A program made the position numbers and the translations under genes. Positions 1 to 8,247 of a DNA stretch of 64,000 nucleotides are shown here, one piece after another. Under the pieces are notes generated by a model, which saw only the letters and a list, made by a program, of their open reading frames with translations, was not told the DNA's origin and searched no databases. Source of the stretch: DATBFU01 sp035498405 (GTDB lineage: Bacteria; Acidobacteriota; Thermoanaerobaculia; UBA5066; Gp7-AA6). Numbering within the stretch: position 1 is the stretch's first letter; every line of letters starts with the position of its first letter. Where the stretch lies: the NCBI GenBank assembly GCA_035498405.1, contig DATKAE010000032.1, forward strand, positions 43,793-107,792, given 5' to 3'.

Positions 1-1
1 C

Positions 2-244
2 GCCTTCGCGCCGCACGGCCGGATCGTCCGCCGCGCGCACGAAGTCCTCGAGGGAGCCGAGGCGCTCCTCGAGCGAATCGCCGGCCAGGGGCTTTTCGAC
101 GCGCTCGCCTCGGGCGTCTTCGCCGACACGCGACGGCCGCGCGAGAGCGGACGCGGCCGGGAGGGCGTTGTCGAGCGGCATCCGGAGTATTCGAACCCCT
201 TCCGGGAGGCTTGGGACCGCGAGCCCGCGGGGGCGGCCTCGTGA
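2..244 (+). CDS. kamD: Lysine 5,6-aminomutase alpha subunit, C-terminal end (partial)
   Basis: Only the last 80 codons are in the window, ending at the TGA at 242-244. The reading frame is open from base 2. The fragment is assigned from context and from its helical, charged tail (a PEYSNPF segment near the end). It directly precedes and overlaps the beta subunit by 4 bases (GTGA), as expected for the two subunits of adenosylcobalamin- and PLP-dependent D-lysine/beta-lysine 5,6-aminomutase. The enzyme moves the terminal amino group of beta-lysine to carbon 5 in anaerobic lysine degradation. The rest of the gene, and probably kamA and kdd, would lie upstream of the window. Confidence 0.75.
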   Translation, partial: AFAPHGRIVRRAHEVLEGAEALLERIAGQGLFDALASGVFADTRRPRESGRGREGVVERHPEYSNPFREAWDREPAGAAS

Positions 245-1008
245 GCGCGCCGCGGCGCGACCCGTCTCGCCTGCGTCCGTACGGCGACAAATGGAACGAC
301 GGCGTCGTACAGGTTTCCTTCACGCTTCCCTTGCCGCACTCGGGCCTGGCGATCGAAGCCGCCAAGCGGTACGCCGGCAAGATGGGCATTCGCGACCCCT
401 ACGTGACGCTCGCCCAGCCGGTCGCGCCCGAATTCACGTTCTTCATCGTGTACGGCAAGGCGGTCCACGAAGTCGACGCGACCGCGATCTCGGCCGAAGA
501 GGCCGCGGCGCCCGATCTCGGCCGGGAAGAAATCGACGCGGAAATCGCCAAGAGGTTCGGCCGGCGTCTCGTCGTTCTCGGCTGCGCGCTCGAGTCGGAC
601 GCTCATACGGTGGGCATCGACGCGATTTTCAATCCGAAGGGGTTCGCCGGCGACTATGGGCTCGAGCGGTACGCGGGGTTCGATGCGCGAAACCTCGGCG
701 CCCAGGTGCCGGTCGAGAGGCTCGTTCGCCTGGCCCGCGACGCGAAGGCCGATGCCATCTTGGTCTCGGCCACGGTCACGCAGAACGAGATTCACGTCAG
801 GCACCTGACGGATCTGGTCGACATGCTGGAGGCCGAGCGCCTGCGCGACGACCTGATCCTGGTGGCGGGCGGCGCGCGCCTCGACCACGCGCTCGCCAAG
901 GAGCTCGGCTACGACGCGGGGTTCGGGCCGGGCACGACGCCGGGACGGGTCGCCGCCTTCCTACTCGAGGAGATGACCCGCCGCCGGGCGGGGCCGGGGC
1001 CGAGTTGA
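241..1008 (+). CDS. kamE: Lysine 5,6-aminomutase beta subunit (cobalamin-binding)
   Basis: A 255-residue protein. It carries the base-off B12-binding motif D-x-H-x-x-G (Asp120, His122, Gly125); the His is the expected lower cobalt ligand. A Rossmann-type B12 domain follows (LVSATVTQNEIH, LILVAGGARL and a C-terminal GFGPGT loop). The N-terminal part (PYGDKWNDGVVQVSFTLP) is typical of the family's dimerisation/PLP-Lys domain. With KamD it forms the 5,6-aminomutase that makes 3,5-diaminohexanoate. The GTG start at 241 overlaps the kamD stop; a TTG at 211 is in frame but lies inside kamD. The stop overlaps the kal start (TTGA). Family identity is clear; substrate is inferred from kal and kce next door. 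Confidence 0.93.
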   Translation: MSAPRRDPSRLRPYGDKWNDGVVQVSFTLPLPHSGLAIEAAKRYAGKMGIRDPYVTLAQPVAPEFTFFIVYGKAVHEVDATAISAEEAAAPDLGREEIDAEIAKRFGRRLVVLGCALESDAHTVGIDAIFNPKGFAGDYGLERYAGFDARNLGAQVPVERLVRLARDAKADAILVSATVTQNEIHVRHLTDLVDMLEAERLRDDLILVAGGARLDHALAKELGYDAGFGPGTTPGRVAAFLLEEMTRRRAGPGPS

Positions 1009-1397
1009 CGAACGAGAAGGTGCAGCTGCGGCTGCGCGTTGGGGCGGAGCAGGCCCACTACGGCGGCGGGCTCGTCGACGGCGCCTATCTGTTGAAGCTC
1101 TTCGGCGACGCGGCCACGGAGTTGCTCGTCCGGCACGACGGCGACGAGGGGCTCTTCCGGGCCTACTCATCGGTCGATTTTCTGGCGCCGGTCGTGGCGG
1201 GCGATTACCTGGAGGTCGAGGCGGAGCTTCTCCGGGTCGGGCGGACCTCGCGCGAGATGCGCTTCGAGGCGCGCAAGGTCATTACGCCCGCCGGCGGCGC
1301 CGCCTCCTCCTCGGTCCCTGTCGACCCGCCCGTCGTGGTCGCGCGGGCCACGGGCACCTGCGTGGTCCCGCTCGGACGCCAGAGGCGGAAAGCTTGA
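1005..1397 (+). CDS. kal: 3-aminobutyryl-CoA ammonia-lyase
   Basis: A 130-residue hot-dog-fold protein, the usual length for Kal. The N-terminal segment around residues 17-26 (AHYGGGLVDG) is the family's conserved loop, followed by LFGDAATELLVRHDGDEGLF and the strand DFLAPVVAGDYLEVEAEL. It removes ammonia from L-3-aminobutyryl-CoA to give crotonyl-CoA in lysine fermentation. The TTG start at 1005 sits in a TTGA overlap with the kamE stop, and its own stop overlaps the kce start in the same way, which argues for translational coupling. In frame upstream there is only coding sequence of kamE in another register. Confidence 0.9.
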   Translation: MTNEKVQLRLRVGAEQAHYGGGLVDGAYLLKLFGDAATELLVRHDGDEGLFRAYSSVDFLAPVVAGDYLEVEAELLRVGRTSREMRFEARKVITPAGGAASSSVPVDPPVVVARATGTCVVPLGRQRRKA

Positions 1398-2218
1398 GCG
1401 AGGAGGTCGTCATCACGGTTGCCGGCGTGGGGGCGGAGGTCACCCGCACCCAACAACCGAGCCTGCCGCTGCTGCCGCCGGAGGTCGGGGAGGAGTACCG
1501 CCGGGCGCACGAGGCCGGTGCCGCGATCGGCCACATTCACGGACGAAGACCCGACGGCACGCCGACCCAGGATCTCGCGACCTTCCGCGACTATTCGCAG
1601 GCGATCCGGGCGCGCTGTCCGATCATCCAGCAATTCTCCACCGGCGGCGCGGTCGGCATGAGTGTGGAGGAGCGCATCGCCGCGCTGGAGCTCCGGCCGG
1701 AGATGGCGACGCTCACGCTCGGAACCTGCAATTTCGGCGACGACGTCTTCGAGAACTCGCTCCCGACGATTCGGACGATCCTCGAGCGCATGCGCAAGTT
1801 CGGCATCACGCCGGAGCTCGAGATCTTCGACGATGGCATGCTCGCCACCGCCGACGTGCTCCTTGCGAAGGGGCTGCTCACCGTCCCGCTCCATTTCGAC
1901 TTCGTGTTGGGCGTGCCGGGAGCCGCCGCCGCCACACCCGAGAACCTGCTTCACTTCGCCCGGTCGATTCCGGCCGGCTGCACGTGGACGGTCGCGGGAA
2001 TCGGCCGGCGCCAGACCGCCATGGCCACTCTGGCCGTCGCCATGGGCGGGCACGTGCGGGTCGGCTTCGAGGACAACATCTACTACCGCCGGGGGGAGCT
2101 CGCGGACTCCAACGCCCGCTTCGTCGAGCGCGTGGCGCGGATTGCCCGGGAAGTGGGGCGCGAGCCGGCCACGGTCGAACAGGCCCGGCACATCCTGCAT
2201 TTGCCCGCTGCCGCGTGA
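1394..2218 (+). CDS. kce: 3-keto-5-aminohexanoate cleavage enzyme (BKACE family)
   Basis: A 274-residue TIM-barrel protein of the DUF849/BKACE family. The zinc ligands of the H-x-H motif are His47 and His49, and a later F-E-D-N segment supplies the likely third (Glu) ligand. The enzyme condenses 3-keto-5-aminohexanoate with acetyl-CoA to give acetoacetate and 3-aminobutyryl-CoA, the substrate of the neighbouring Kal. The segment after the second zinc His reads GRRPDG, where many family members have VRDPDG or similar, so the substrate pocket may differ slightly. The TTG start overlaps the kal stop (TTGA); the stop overlaps the permease GTG start. Function is strongly supported by the kam-kal context. 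Confidence 0.9.
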   Translation: MSEEVVITVAGVGAEVTRTQQPSLPLLPPEVGEEYRRAHEAGAAIGHIHGRRPDGTPTQDLATFRDYSQAIRARCPIIQQFSTGGAVGMSVEERIAALELRPEMATLTLGTCNFGDDVFENSLPTIRTILERMRKFGITPELEIFDDGMLATADVLLAKGLLTVPLHFDFVLGVPGAAAATPENLLHFARSIPAGCTWTVAGIGRRQTAMATLAVAMGGHVRVGFEDNIYYRRGELADSNARFVERVARIAREVGREPATVEQARHILHLPAAA

Positions 2219-3594
2219 GCACTGCGGCCTCAGTCGTTCCGGCCGGGGAGCTGCGCCGCGGACTGAACCTCTGGGACACGACGCTGCTCGTGCTCGGGCT
2301 GGTGTTGGGCGGCGGAATCTTCCTGACGCCTTCCTCGATCGCGCAGGCCCTTCCTTCCTCCAAGGCGATCCTCGCGGCCTGGGCGGTCGGCGGTTTGCTT
2401 TCGATCGCGGGTGGGCTCGTCTACGCGGAGCTGGGTGCCCTGATGCCGCAACCCGGCGGCATGTACCTCTACATCCGGGAGGCGTTCGGTTCGATGCCGG
2501 CTTTCCTGTACGCATGGGTCGCCTACTTCGTGATCTTGGCCGGCGCCGGCGCCGCGGTCTCCGTGGGATTCGCGGAGTATCTGTCCGTCTTCTTCCCGGC
2601 GCTCGGCACCAAGCGCGTGCTCTTCGGGTTGGCGGGCCTTCCGATTTCGGCCGGGCAGCTCACGGCGGTCGCGGCCACTCTCCTGCTTTCGGCCACCCAT
2701 TACGTGGGCGTGAAAGAGGGCTCCCGGATTCAGGGATTCTTCACACTCCTGATCGTGCTGGTGTTGGCGGGACTGGTCGTTGGCGGGGTCTTCGCCGCTG
2801 CGCCTGTCGCCGCGGCCAGCCCCGAGACCTCGACGCCGGTCACGGCCGCCGCCTTCGGCGGGGCAATGGTGGCGGTCTTCTGGTGTTACTACGGCTGGAA
2901 CGAGATCGCCGCGGTGGCCGGCGAGGTGGCGAGGCCGCAACGCAATCTTCCCATCGCCTTGATCGCCGGGACGGGCCTCGTGACGTTCCTCTATGTCGGC
3001 GCGAACGCCGTGTTTCTCAAGGCCATTCCCGTGGCCGAATTGGCGAACACGGCGCAGCCGGCCGCGGTCGCCTCCGCGCGGCTCTTCGGCGGCGGCTCGA
3101 CCGTGGCCATCGCCCTGGCAATTACCGCGGCGGCGTTCGGCTGCGTCTCCGCCGGCATCGTCCCGGGCCCGCGCATCGTGTTCGCCCTTTCCCGGGACGG
3201 CTTGTTCCCCAAGCCGTTCGGACGCGCGCATCCCCGCTTCCGCACGCCGTCCTTCGCCCTGGTCGTGCAGGCGGTTTGGATGTCCGTCCTGTGTCTGTCG
3301 GGGCGGTACGATCAGCTCTACACGTACGCGACCTTCGCCGTCATTCTGGCCTACACGGCGAGCGGAATCTCTCTCTTCGTCTTCCGCCGCTCGCGGCCGG
3401 ACGCCCCCCGACCCTACCGCTGTTGGGGATATCCCGTGATTCCGGCCGTCTTCGTCGCCACTTCTGCCCTCCTCGCGATCAACACCGTGCGCCAGCAGCC
3501 CCTGGAGACGGCGGCCGGGTTGGGCATCTTGCTCGCCGGAGTGCCGGTCTATTTCTGGATGCGCTCGCGAGCCGAGCAACGGAGGATCCCATGA
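2215..3594 (+). CDS. APC-superfamily amino acid permease
   Basis: A 459-residue membrane protein with about 12 hydrophobic segments. TM1 contains the broken-helix substrate motif GGGIFLTP of APC transporters. TM2-3 carries the YAELGALMPQPGGMYLYIREAFG-type signature (cut here by length; key residues are the GALMPQPGG turn and YIREAFG). Its place as the fifth gene of the kam cluster, with a GTGA overlap with kce, suggests it imports lysine, or exchanges lysine or an amine product. The substrate is inferred from context only. Its stop overlaps the ATG of the peptidase gene. Confidence 0.85.
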   Translation: MSTAASVVPAGELRRGLNLWDTTLLVLGLVLGGGIFLTPSSIAQALPSSKAILAAWAVGGLLSIAGGLVYAELGALMPQPGGMYLYIREAFGSMPAFLYAWVAYFVILAGAGAAVSVGFAEYLSVFFPALGTKRVLFGLAGLPISAGQLTAVAATLLLSATHYVGVKEGSRIQGFFTLLIVLVLAGLVVGGVFAAAPVAAASPETSTPVTAAAFGGAMVAVFWCYYGWNEIAAVAGEVARPQRNLPIALIAGTGLVTFLYVGANAVFLKAIPVAELANTAQPAAVASARLFGGGSTVAIALAITAAAFGCVSAGIVPGPRIVFALSRDGLFPKPFGRAHPRFRTPSFALVVQAVWMSVLCLSGRYDQLYTYATFAVILAYTASGISLFVFRRSRPDAPRPYRCWGYPVIPAVFVATSALLAINTVRQQPLETAAGLGILLAGVPVYFWMRSRAEQRRIP

Positions 3595-6035
3595 GAAGAG
3601 CCCTTACGTTTCTCACCGTCTCGCTGCTGGCTCAGGCACCAGCGACCCCTCCGGCGGAGGTTCTGCGGGGCTTTTCGCCCGAGCGAACCCGCTGGCAACG
3701 AGAGTTCGAACGACGTCTTCTCGCCCTGCCCACTCCGGCGGAATCTGACGCCCTGCTGCGGCAGCTCACACGCGAACCGCATCTGGCCGGCACGCCCGGC
3801 AACGAGCGCGTGGCCCGCTTCATCGCCGACGAGTTCCGGAAGGCGGGGCTCGAGGTCTCGACACCGGCCTACGACGTGCTGCTGTCCTACCCCAAGAGCG
3901 CCCGGCTCGAGATCGCGGGCGAGCCGGGCGTGGACCTGGGCCGGTCCGAGGAGCCGATCGCTTCCGATCCGGACACGGCGATCGCTCCCACCCTGCCGCC
4001 CTGGAACGCGTACGCGCCCGCCGCGGATCTGACCGCGGAGGTCGTCTACGTCAATCGCGGCAGCGCGGAGGACTACGACCGTCTGGCGGCACTGGGCATT
4101 GACGTGCGGGGGCGTATCGCTCTGGCGCGGTACTTCGGCGGATACCGCGGCGGAAAATCGCTCGAAGGCGAGAAGCGCGGTGTCGCCGCCGTCCTGGTCT
4201 ACTCCGACCCGATCGACGATGGCTGGTTCAAGGGAGAGGTCTACCCGCCGGGTCCGTGGGGCCCGCCGTCGCACTTTCAGCGCGGGGCGGACGTCTACGA
4301 CTTCCTCGTGCCGGGCGACCCCTTGACCCCCGGCTGGGCGTCGACCGAGGGGGCCCGAAGGATTTCCGAGGCCGAATCCACGATCCTGCCGAAGATCCCG
4401 ATGATGCCCCTTTCGGCGCGCGACGCCGCCGAGATCTTGAAGCGCCTCAAGGGCCCCGCGGTTCCCGAGGGATGGCAAGGACTCGCGATGGCGGACACCT
4501 ACCGACTCGGTCCGGGCCCCGTCCGCCTGCACCTGTCCGTCGAGAACACCCGCGAGCGCCGGACGATCCGCAACGTCATCGGCGTTCTGCGGGGGACCGA
4601 CGAGCCCGACCGACAGGTCCTGCTTTCCAACCATCATGACGCCTGGGTCTACGGCGCGGTCGATCCCGCCTCGGGCACCGCGACGATGATTTCGCTCGCC
4701 CGGGCGCTGGGAACCCTGGCCAAGCAGGGTCTGCGCCCGCGCCGCACCATCGTCTTCGGCAACTGGGATGCCGAGGAGTACACGCTGACCGGATCCACCG
4801 AATGGGGCGAGGAGAACGCGGCCGACCTCGCCCGTAACGCAGTCATCTGCATCAACGTGGATGCATCGACTTCCGGCCGGAGCTTCTCGGCTTCCGCGTC
4901 GCCCCTCGTCTTTGCCGCGATCCGAGAGACCGCCGCCGACGTCCCAGATCCCGGTTCCCCGGGCAAGTCCATCGCCGACACGTGGCGCGAGAATGCCGGG
5001 CAAACCAACGTTCGGAGCTACGCGACGGGAGCCACGGGCGACGCCCTACCCATCGCCGTTCTGGGCAGCGGCTCCGACTACACCGTTTTTTTCAACCACC
5101 TCGGGGTTTCTTCCGCCGACCTCGTCTTCGACGGCCCTTACGGCGTTTACCACTCCGTCTACGACGACTACGCGTGGATGGCGACGGCGGGAGATCCCGG
5201 CTTTCTCTACCATGCGGGGATGGCGCGGTACGCGGGAGTGCTGGCCCTGCGCTTCGCCAACGCCGACGTCCTTCCTTTCGACGCTCGCGCCTACGGCAAC
5301 GAGATCGCGCGGTACGCGGAAGAACTGGCCCGGGACGCACGGGCGGCCTCCCTGGTTGCCGACCTCTCGGCGCTCTCCCGCCAGGCCTCGGCCTGGAGCC
5401 AGGCGGCGGGGACCGCGCAGACCGGATTCTTGAAGAGGGCCCAGACCGGCAACTTGCCGGCCACGACCCGGGCGGCTGTCAACGACTGGCTGCTGTCGAT
5501 GGAACGGGCCCTGCTCGATCCCCAGGGTCTGCCGGAGCGGCCCTGGTTCCGACACCTCGTCTATGCGCCGCTCCCCTCCTACGCGGCCGAGACGCTTCCG
5601 GCGGTGCGCGAGGCCGTCGTTGCCGGGAATGCCGCCGGAGCCCGGCGAGAGATCGCGAAGCTCCAGGAAAGGCTCGCCGCCGCAACCACCGCGGCCCGGT
5701 CGATCGAGGCCGTCCCGGCGGCTGCGGGTAAGCCGGCCGCCTCGCAACAGACTCTCTTCGTGGGAACCATCACGGATGCCGAGTGCGGCGGGAACCACCG
5801 GCCCATGCTTCGCAAAGGGAACATGGGAGCGAATGCGCGCGAATGCACTCTAAAGTGCGTCGCGAAGGGAACGCCCTTCGGATTCGTCGAATCGAGCTCG
5901 AAGCACTTCTACCTGATCGACGATCGAGACCGCGTCGCGAGATTCGCGGGGCGGGCCGTGCTCCTGCGAGGGCGGGCGCGCGGCGACACCATCCAGGTTG
6001 AATCGATCCAGGGAGCGCCCGAGGACGGTCGCTGA
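3591..6035 (+). CDS. M28B (glutamate carboxypeptidase II-like) secreted metallopeptidase with extra C-terminal domain
   Basis: An 814-residue protein with an N-terminal signal-like segment (MRRALTFLTVSLLAQA). A PA-type insert near residues 180-260 is followed by the M28 catalytic core. Two-zinc ligands and catalytic residues can be placed as His348, Asp358, Glu395-Glu396 (WDAEE), Asp424 and His521, matching the glutamate carboxypeptidase II arrangement. A TfR-like helical dimerisation domain follows. Residues about 718-814 form an added small domain (GTITDAECGGNH, CTLKCVAKG) with three conserved-looking Cys and a beta-rich tail. It probably cleaves peptides or N-acyl amino acids outside the cytoplasm to feed the lysine pathway. 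It overlaps the permease stop (ATGA) and ends head-to-head against the M20 gene stop. Confidence 0.88.
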   Translation: MRRALTFLTVSLLAQAPATPPAEVLRGFSPERTRWQREFERRLLALPTPAESDALLRQLTREPHLAGTPGNERVARFIADEFRKAGLEVSTPAYDVLLSYPKSARLEIAGEPGVDLGRSEEPIASDPDTAIAPTLPPWNAYAPAADLTAEVVYVNRGSAEDYDRLAALGIDVRGRIALARYFGGYRGGKSLEGEKRGVAAVLVYSDPIDDGWFKGEVYPPGPWGPPSHFQRGADVYDFLVPGDPLTPGWASTEGARRISEAESTILPKIPMMPLSARDAAEILKRLKGPAVPEGWQGLAMADTYRLGPGPVRLHLSVENTRERRTIRNVIGVLRGTDEPDRQVLLSNHHDAWVYGAVDPASGTATMISLARALGTLAKQGLRPRRTIVFGNWDAEEYTLTGSTEWGEENAADLARNAVICINVDASTSGRSFSASASPLVFAAIRETAADVPDPGSPGKSIADTWRENAGQTNVRSYATGATGDALPIAVLGSGSDYTVFFNHLGVSSADLVFDGPYGVYHSVYDDYAWMATAGDPGFLYHAGMARYAGVLALRFANADVLPFDARAYGNEIARYAEELARDARAASLVADLSALSRQASAWSQAAGTAQTGFLKRAQTGNLPATTRAAVNDWLLSMERALLDPQGLPERPWFRHLVYAPLPSYAAETLPAVREAVVAGNAAGARREIAKLQERLAAATTAARSIEAVPAAAGKPAASQQTLFVGTITDAECGGNHRPMLRKGNMGANARECTLKCVAKGTPFGFVESSSKHFYLIDDRDRVARFAGRAVLLRGRARGDTIQVESIQGAPEDGR

Positions 6036-6036
6036 C

Positions 6037-7518
6037 CTAGCGCGCGCCCGCGACGTCCCGGACGACCGCTTCGGTCACCGCCAGGCCGAAGCGGACGTTC
6101 GCGAGTGACAGCCGCTCGTCGTCGCCGTGACTTCGGTCATCCTCCGAGGAAAGGCGGAAGGGCTCGAAGCCGTAGACGACCATCCCGATCTCCCGCAGGT
6201 ATGTGGCGTCCGTGGTCGAGGTCAGCGGGGGCGTCAGGATCGGAACCCCCGGCTCGAACCGATCGCGCGCTCTCTGGATTGCGCGGAAGAGGTCCGTATC
6301 CGTGGACGAGACCGTCGCCGGCGACTGCTGCAGCACCTGGAAGCGCAGGGTGGGATCCTTCGAGGCCTCTTGCAGCGAGGCGCGGACCGTTTCCGGGTCT
6401 TCTCCCGGCAGCAGACGGCAGTCGAGGGTGGCCGAGGCCTCTCCCGGAATCACGTTGACCTTCTCGCTGCCCGATAGCCCCGTGATCGAGACGGTGGTCC
6501 GAAGGCAGGCGTTGCGAAACGGGTCGGCGAGCAGCAGCCGCCGGCTCTCGGGGTTGGACAGGGCCGCCCGGGGGTCGGCGAGCGCCCGGGCGAGCGCGCC
6601 CGACTCGAGCCGCGAGAGTTGCCGAAAATAGTCTTCGACCGCCGGGATCAAGCGAATCGGCGTCTCGTAGGCGAGGAGACGGTCGAGGGCGCGGACCAGG
6701 CGGGCCACCGCTCCCTCCGGTTCGGGGATCGAGGCGTGGCCGGCCTTTCCGGTCGCGACCAGACGCAGCCAGAGCACGGACTTCTCCGTGACGTCGACGT
6801 TCCAGGCCTGTGTGCGACCCTCCTCGACGGAGATGGTCGCCCCTTCGGTCAGGGCGAACTCGGCATCTCGCAAACGGTCCCGATACCGGGCGATCATCGC
6901 GCGCACGCCGTTTTCCTTCCCTTCCTCCTCGTCGGCGGTTCCCAGAAACACCACGTCCCGATCGAGCTTCGCTCCCGAGCGCTTGAGCAAGAGGAGCGTC
7001 ATCAAGTGGCAGATCGCGGTGCCCTTCATGTCGGTTGCTCCGCGTCCCCAGACATAGCCGTCACGGATCTCCCCGGAAAACGGGGGCACGGTCCACCGCG
7101 CGGCGTCCGCCGGCACGACGTCCATGTGGCTGACCAGCAAGAGCGGCCGCTTCTTGCCGTTTCCCGGCAGTCGTCCGAGGACGTTGGCCCTGCCGTGGCC
7201 CAAGTCGAAGATCTCCGCCTCGATCCCCTCGGCCTGCAGGACGCCGAGCAGGAAGTCCGCCGCCGGGCGCTCGCGGCCCGGCGGATTCGTCGTGTCGATC
7301 TTGAGATAGGTCTGCAGGAGGGCGGTCGCCTCGCGCGCCGCGCTCTCCAGGTTCGGCTCGGCGGCGACGGAGTGACCCGTGCCCGCCGTCAGCAGAAGCG
7401 CGAGGGACGCCAGGATCGCCGCGATGCGAGGAACGCGACCGATGCTCGCCGGTGGCGTGAGCGCCGGGTGTCCCGGCCGGGAGACGAGCGCGCCCCTATC
7501 GCGTGACAGAAGCGCCAC
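6037..7518 (-). CDS. M20-family metallopeptidase, exported
   Basis: A 493-residue zinc peptidase or deacylase. Motifs in order: SHMDVVP (His/Asp zinc ligand), GRGATDMKG (bridging Asp), TADEEEG (catalytic Glu pair), a dimerisation domain with the GKAGHAS loop, and a terminal SHGDDE His ligand. A hydrophobic stretch near residues 32-52 (AAILASLALLLTAG) ending at SVAAEP looks like a signal peptide preceded by about 30 extra residues. The only usable start is the GTG at 7518, which lies inside the end of the transglycosylase gene (23-base overlap); the V just before the hydrophobic region is GTT and cannot initiate. Likely an aminoacylase or carboxypeptidase in peptide use. Confidence 0.85.
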   Translation of the reverse strand: MALLSRDRGALVSRPGHPALTPPASIGRVPRIAAILASLALLLTAGTGHSVAAEPNLESAAREATALLQTYLKIDTTNPPGRERPAADFLLGVLQAEGIEAEIFDLGHGRANVLGRLPGNGKKRPLLLVSHMDVVPADAARWTVPPFSGEIRDGYVWGRGATDMKGTAICHLMTLLLLKRSGAKLDRDVVFLGTADEEEGKENGVRAMIARYRDRLRDAEFALTEGATISVEEGRTQAWNVDVTEKSVLWLRLVATGKAGHASIPEPEGAVARLVRALDRLLAYETPIRLIPAVEDYFRQLSRLESGALARALADPRAALSNPESRRLLLADPFRNACLRTTVSITGLSGSEKVNVIPGEASATLDCRLLPGEDPETVRASLQEASKDPTLRFQVLQQSPATVSSTDTDLFRAIQRARDRFEPGVPILTPPLTSTTDATYLREIGMVVYGFEPFRLSSEDDRSHGDDERLSLANVRFGLAVTEAVVRDVAGAR

Positions 7519-8230
7519 CCGAGCGCGCGTTCGTCACGCCGGGAGAAGCGACGACCGGCGACCACCAGGACAGAATTCGTTTCACGTACTGAACGGTCTC
7601 GCGGTACGGAGGCACACCCCCGAAGGAGTCCACCGCGCTCTCGCCGGCGTTGTAGGCCGCGAGCACGAGCTCCGGTCGCGCCTCGAACCGGTCCATGAGC
7701 TCCCGAAGATAACGAACGCCACCCCGCACGTTCGCGCGGGGGTCGAACGGCTTGCGGACGCCGAGGCGACGGGCGGTCGACGGCATGAGCTGCATCAAGC
7801 CCCGCGCCCCCTTGCGCGAGACGCTACGGGGCTCGTAGTTGGATTCCGCCCGGATGACCGCCGAAACCAGCGCGGCGTCGACGTTGTAGCGCCGCGCCTC
7901 CGCCTCGATGATCGCGTCGAACGGCGTCCCGTAGAGAGGCCGGCGATGCGCCGCGAAGGAGAGGTCGTAAACCGGAGGGGGTCCTTCCGGCCGGGGAATC
8001 TCCACCTTCTCCGAGACCTCGACCTCGTCGTCTAGGATTCGCTCGACTCGATCCAGATTCACCCGGTAGCTTCCGCCCCCGGGCAGAGAGATCTCGAGCT
8101 CCTCCCCCAGGACTCGGTACCCGGCCGCCTTGACCACCCGACCCTCCTGGAAGAGGATGAGCTCACCGCGCGAGGGCAAGGCGAGGAGAAGGCCCCCGAA
8201 AAGGATCCCCGCGGAAAGACGGCGTCGCAT
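7496..8230 (-). CDS. Lytic transglycosylase, SLT (GH23) domain
   Basis: A 244-residue exported protein with a signal peptide at residues 1-21. A short N-terminal beta region (residues 22-70) resembles the DUF4124/SH3-like modules found before SLT domains. The GH23 core shows the catalytic Glu129 in AVIRAESNYEP, the GLMQLMP motif at about 144-150, and AAYNAGE. It cleaves peptidoglycan glycan strands to 1,6-anhydromuramyl products in the periplasm. The ATG at 8230 lies 17 bases after the xer stop, and the gene ends TAG at 7496 inside the start of the M20 gene. Confidence 0.9.
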   Translation of the reverse strand: MRRRLSAGILFGGLLLALPSRGELILFQEGRVVKAAGYRVLGEELEISLPGGGSYRVNLDRVERILDDEVEVSEKVEIPRPEGPPPVYDLSFAAHRRPLYGTPFDAIIEAEARRYNVDAALVSAVIRAESNYEPRSVSRKGARGLMQLMPSTARRLGVRKPFDPRANVRGGVRYLRELMDRFEARPELVLAAYNAGESAVDSFGGVPPYRETVQYVKRILSWWSPVVASPGVTNARSGGASVTR

Positions 8231-8247
8231 CCGGACAATTTTACGGA

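Noticed and set aside
1205..2515. Long antisense open frames opposite the kal, kce and permease genes, and similar ones across the window
   Set aside because: High GC content leaves few stops in the opposite frames. They have Arg/Pro/Ala-rich composition with no domains and lie fully under well-identified genes.
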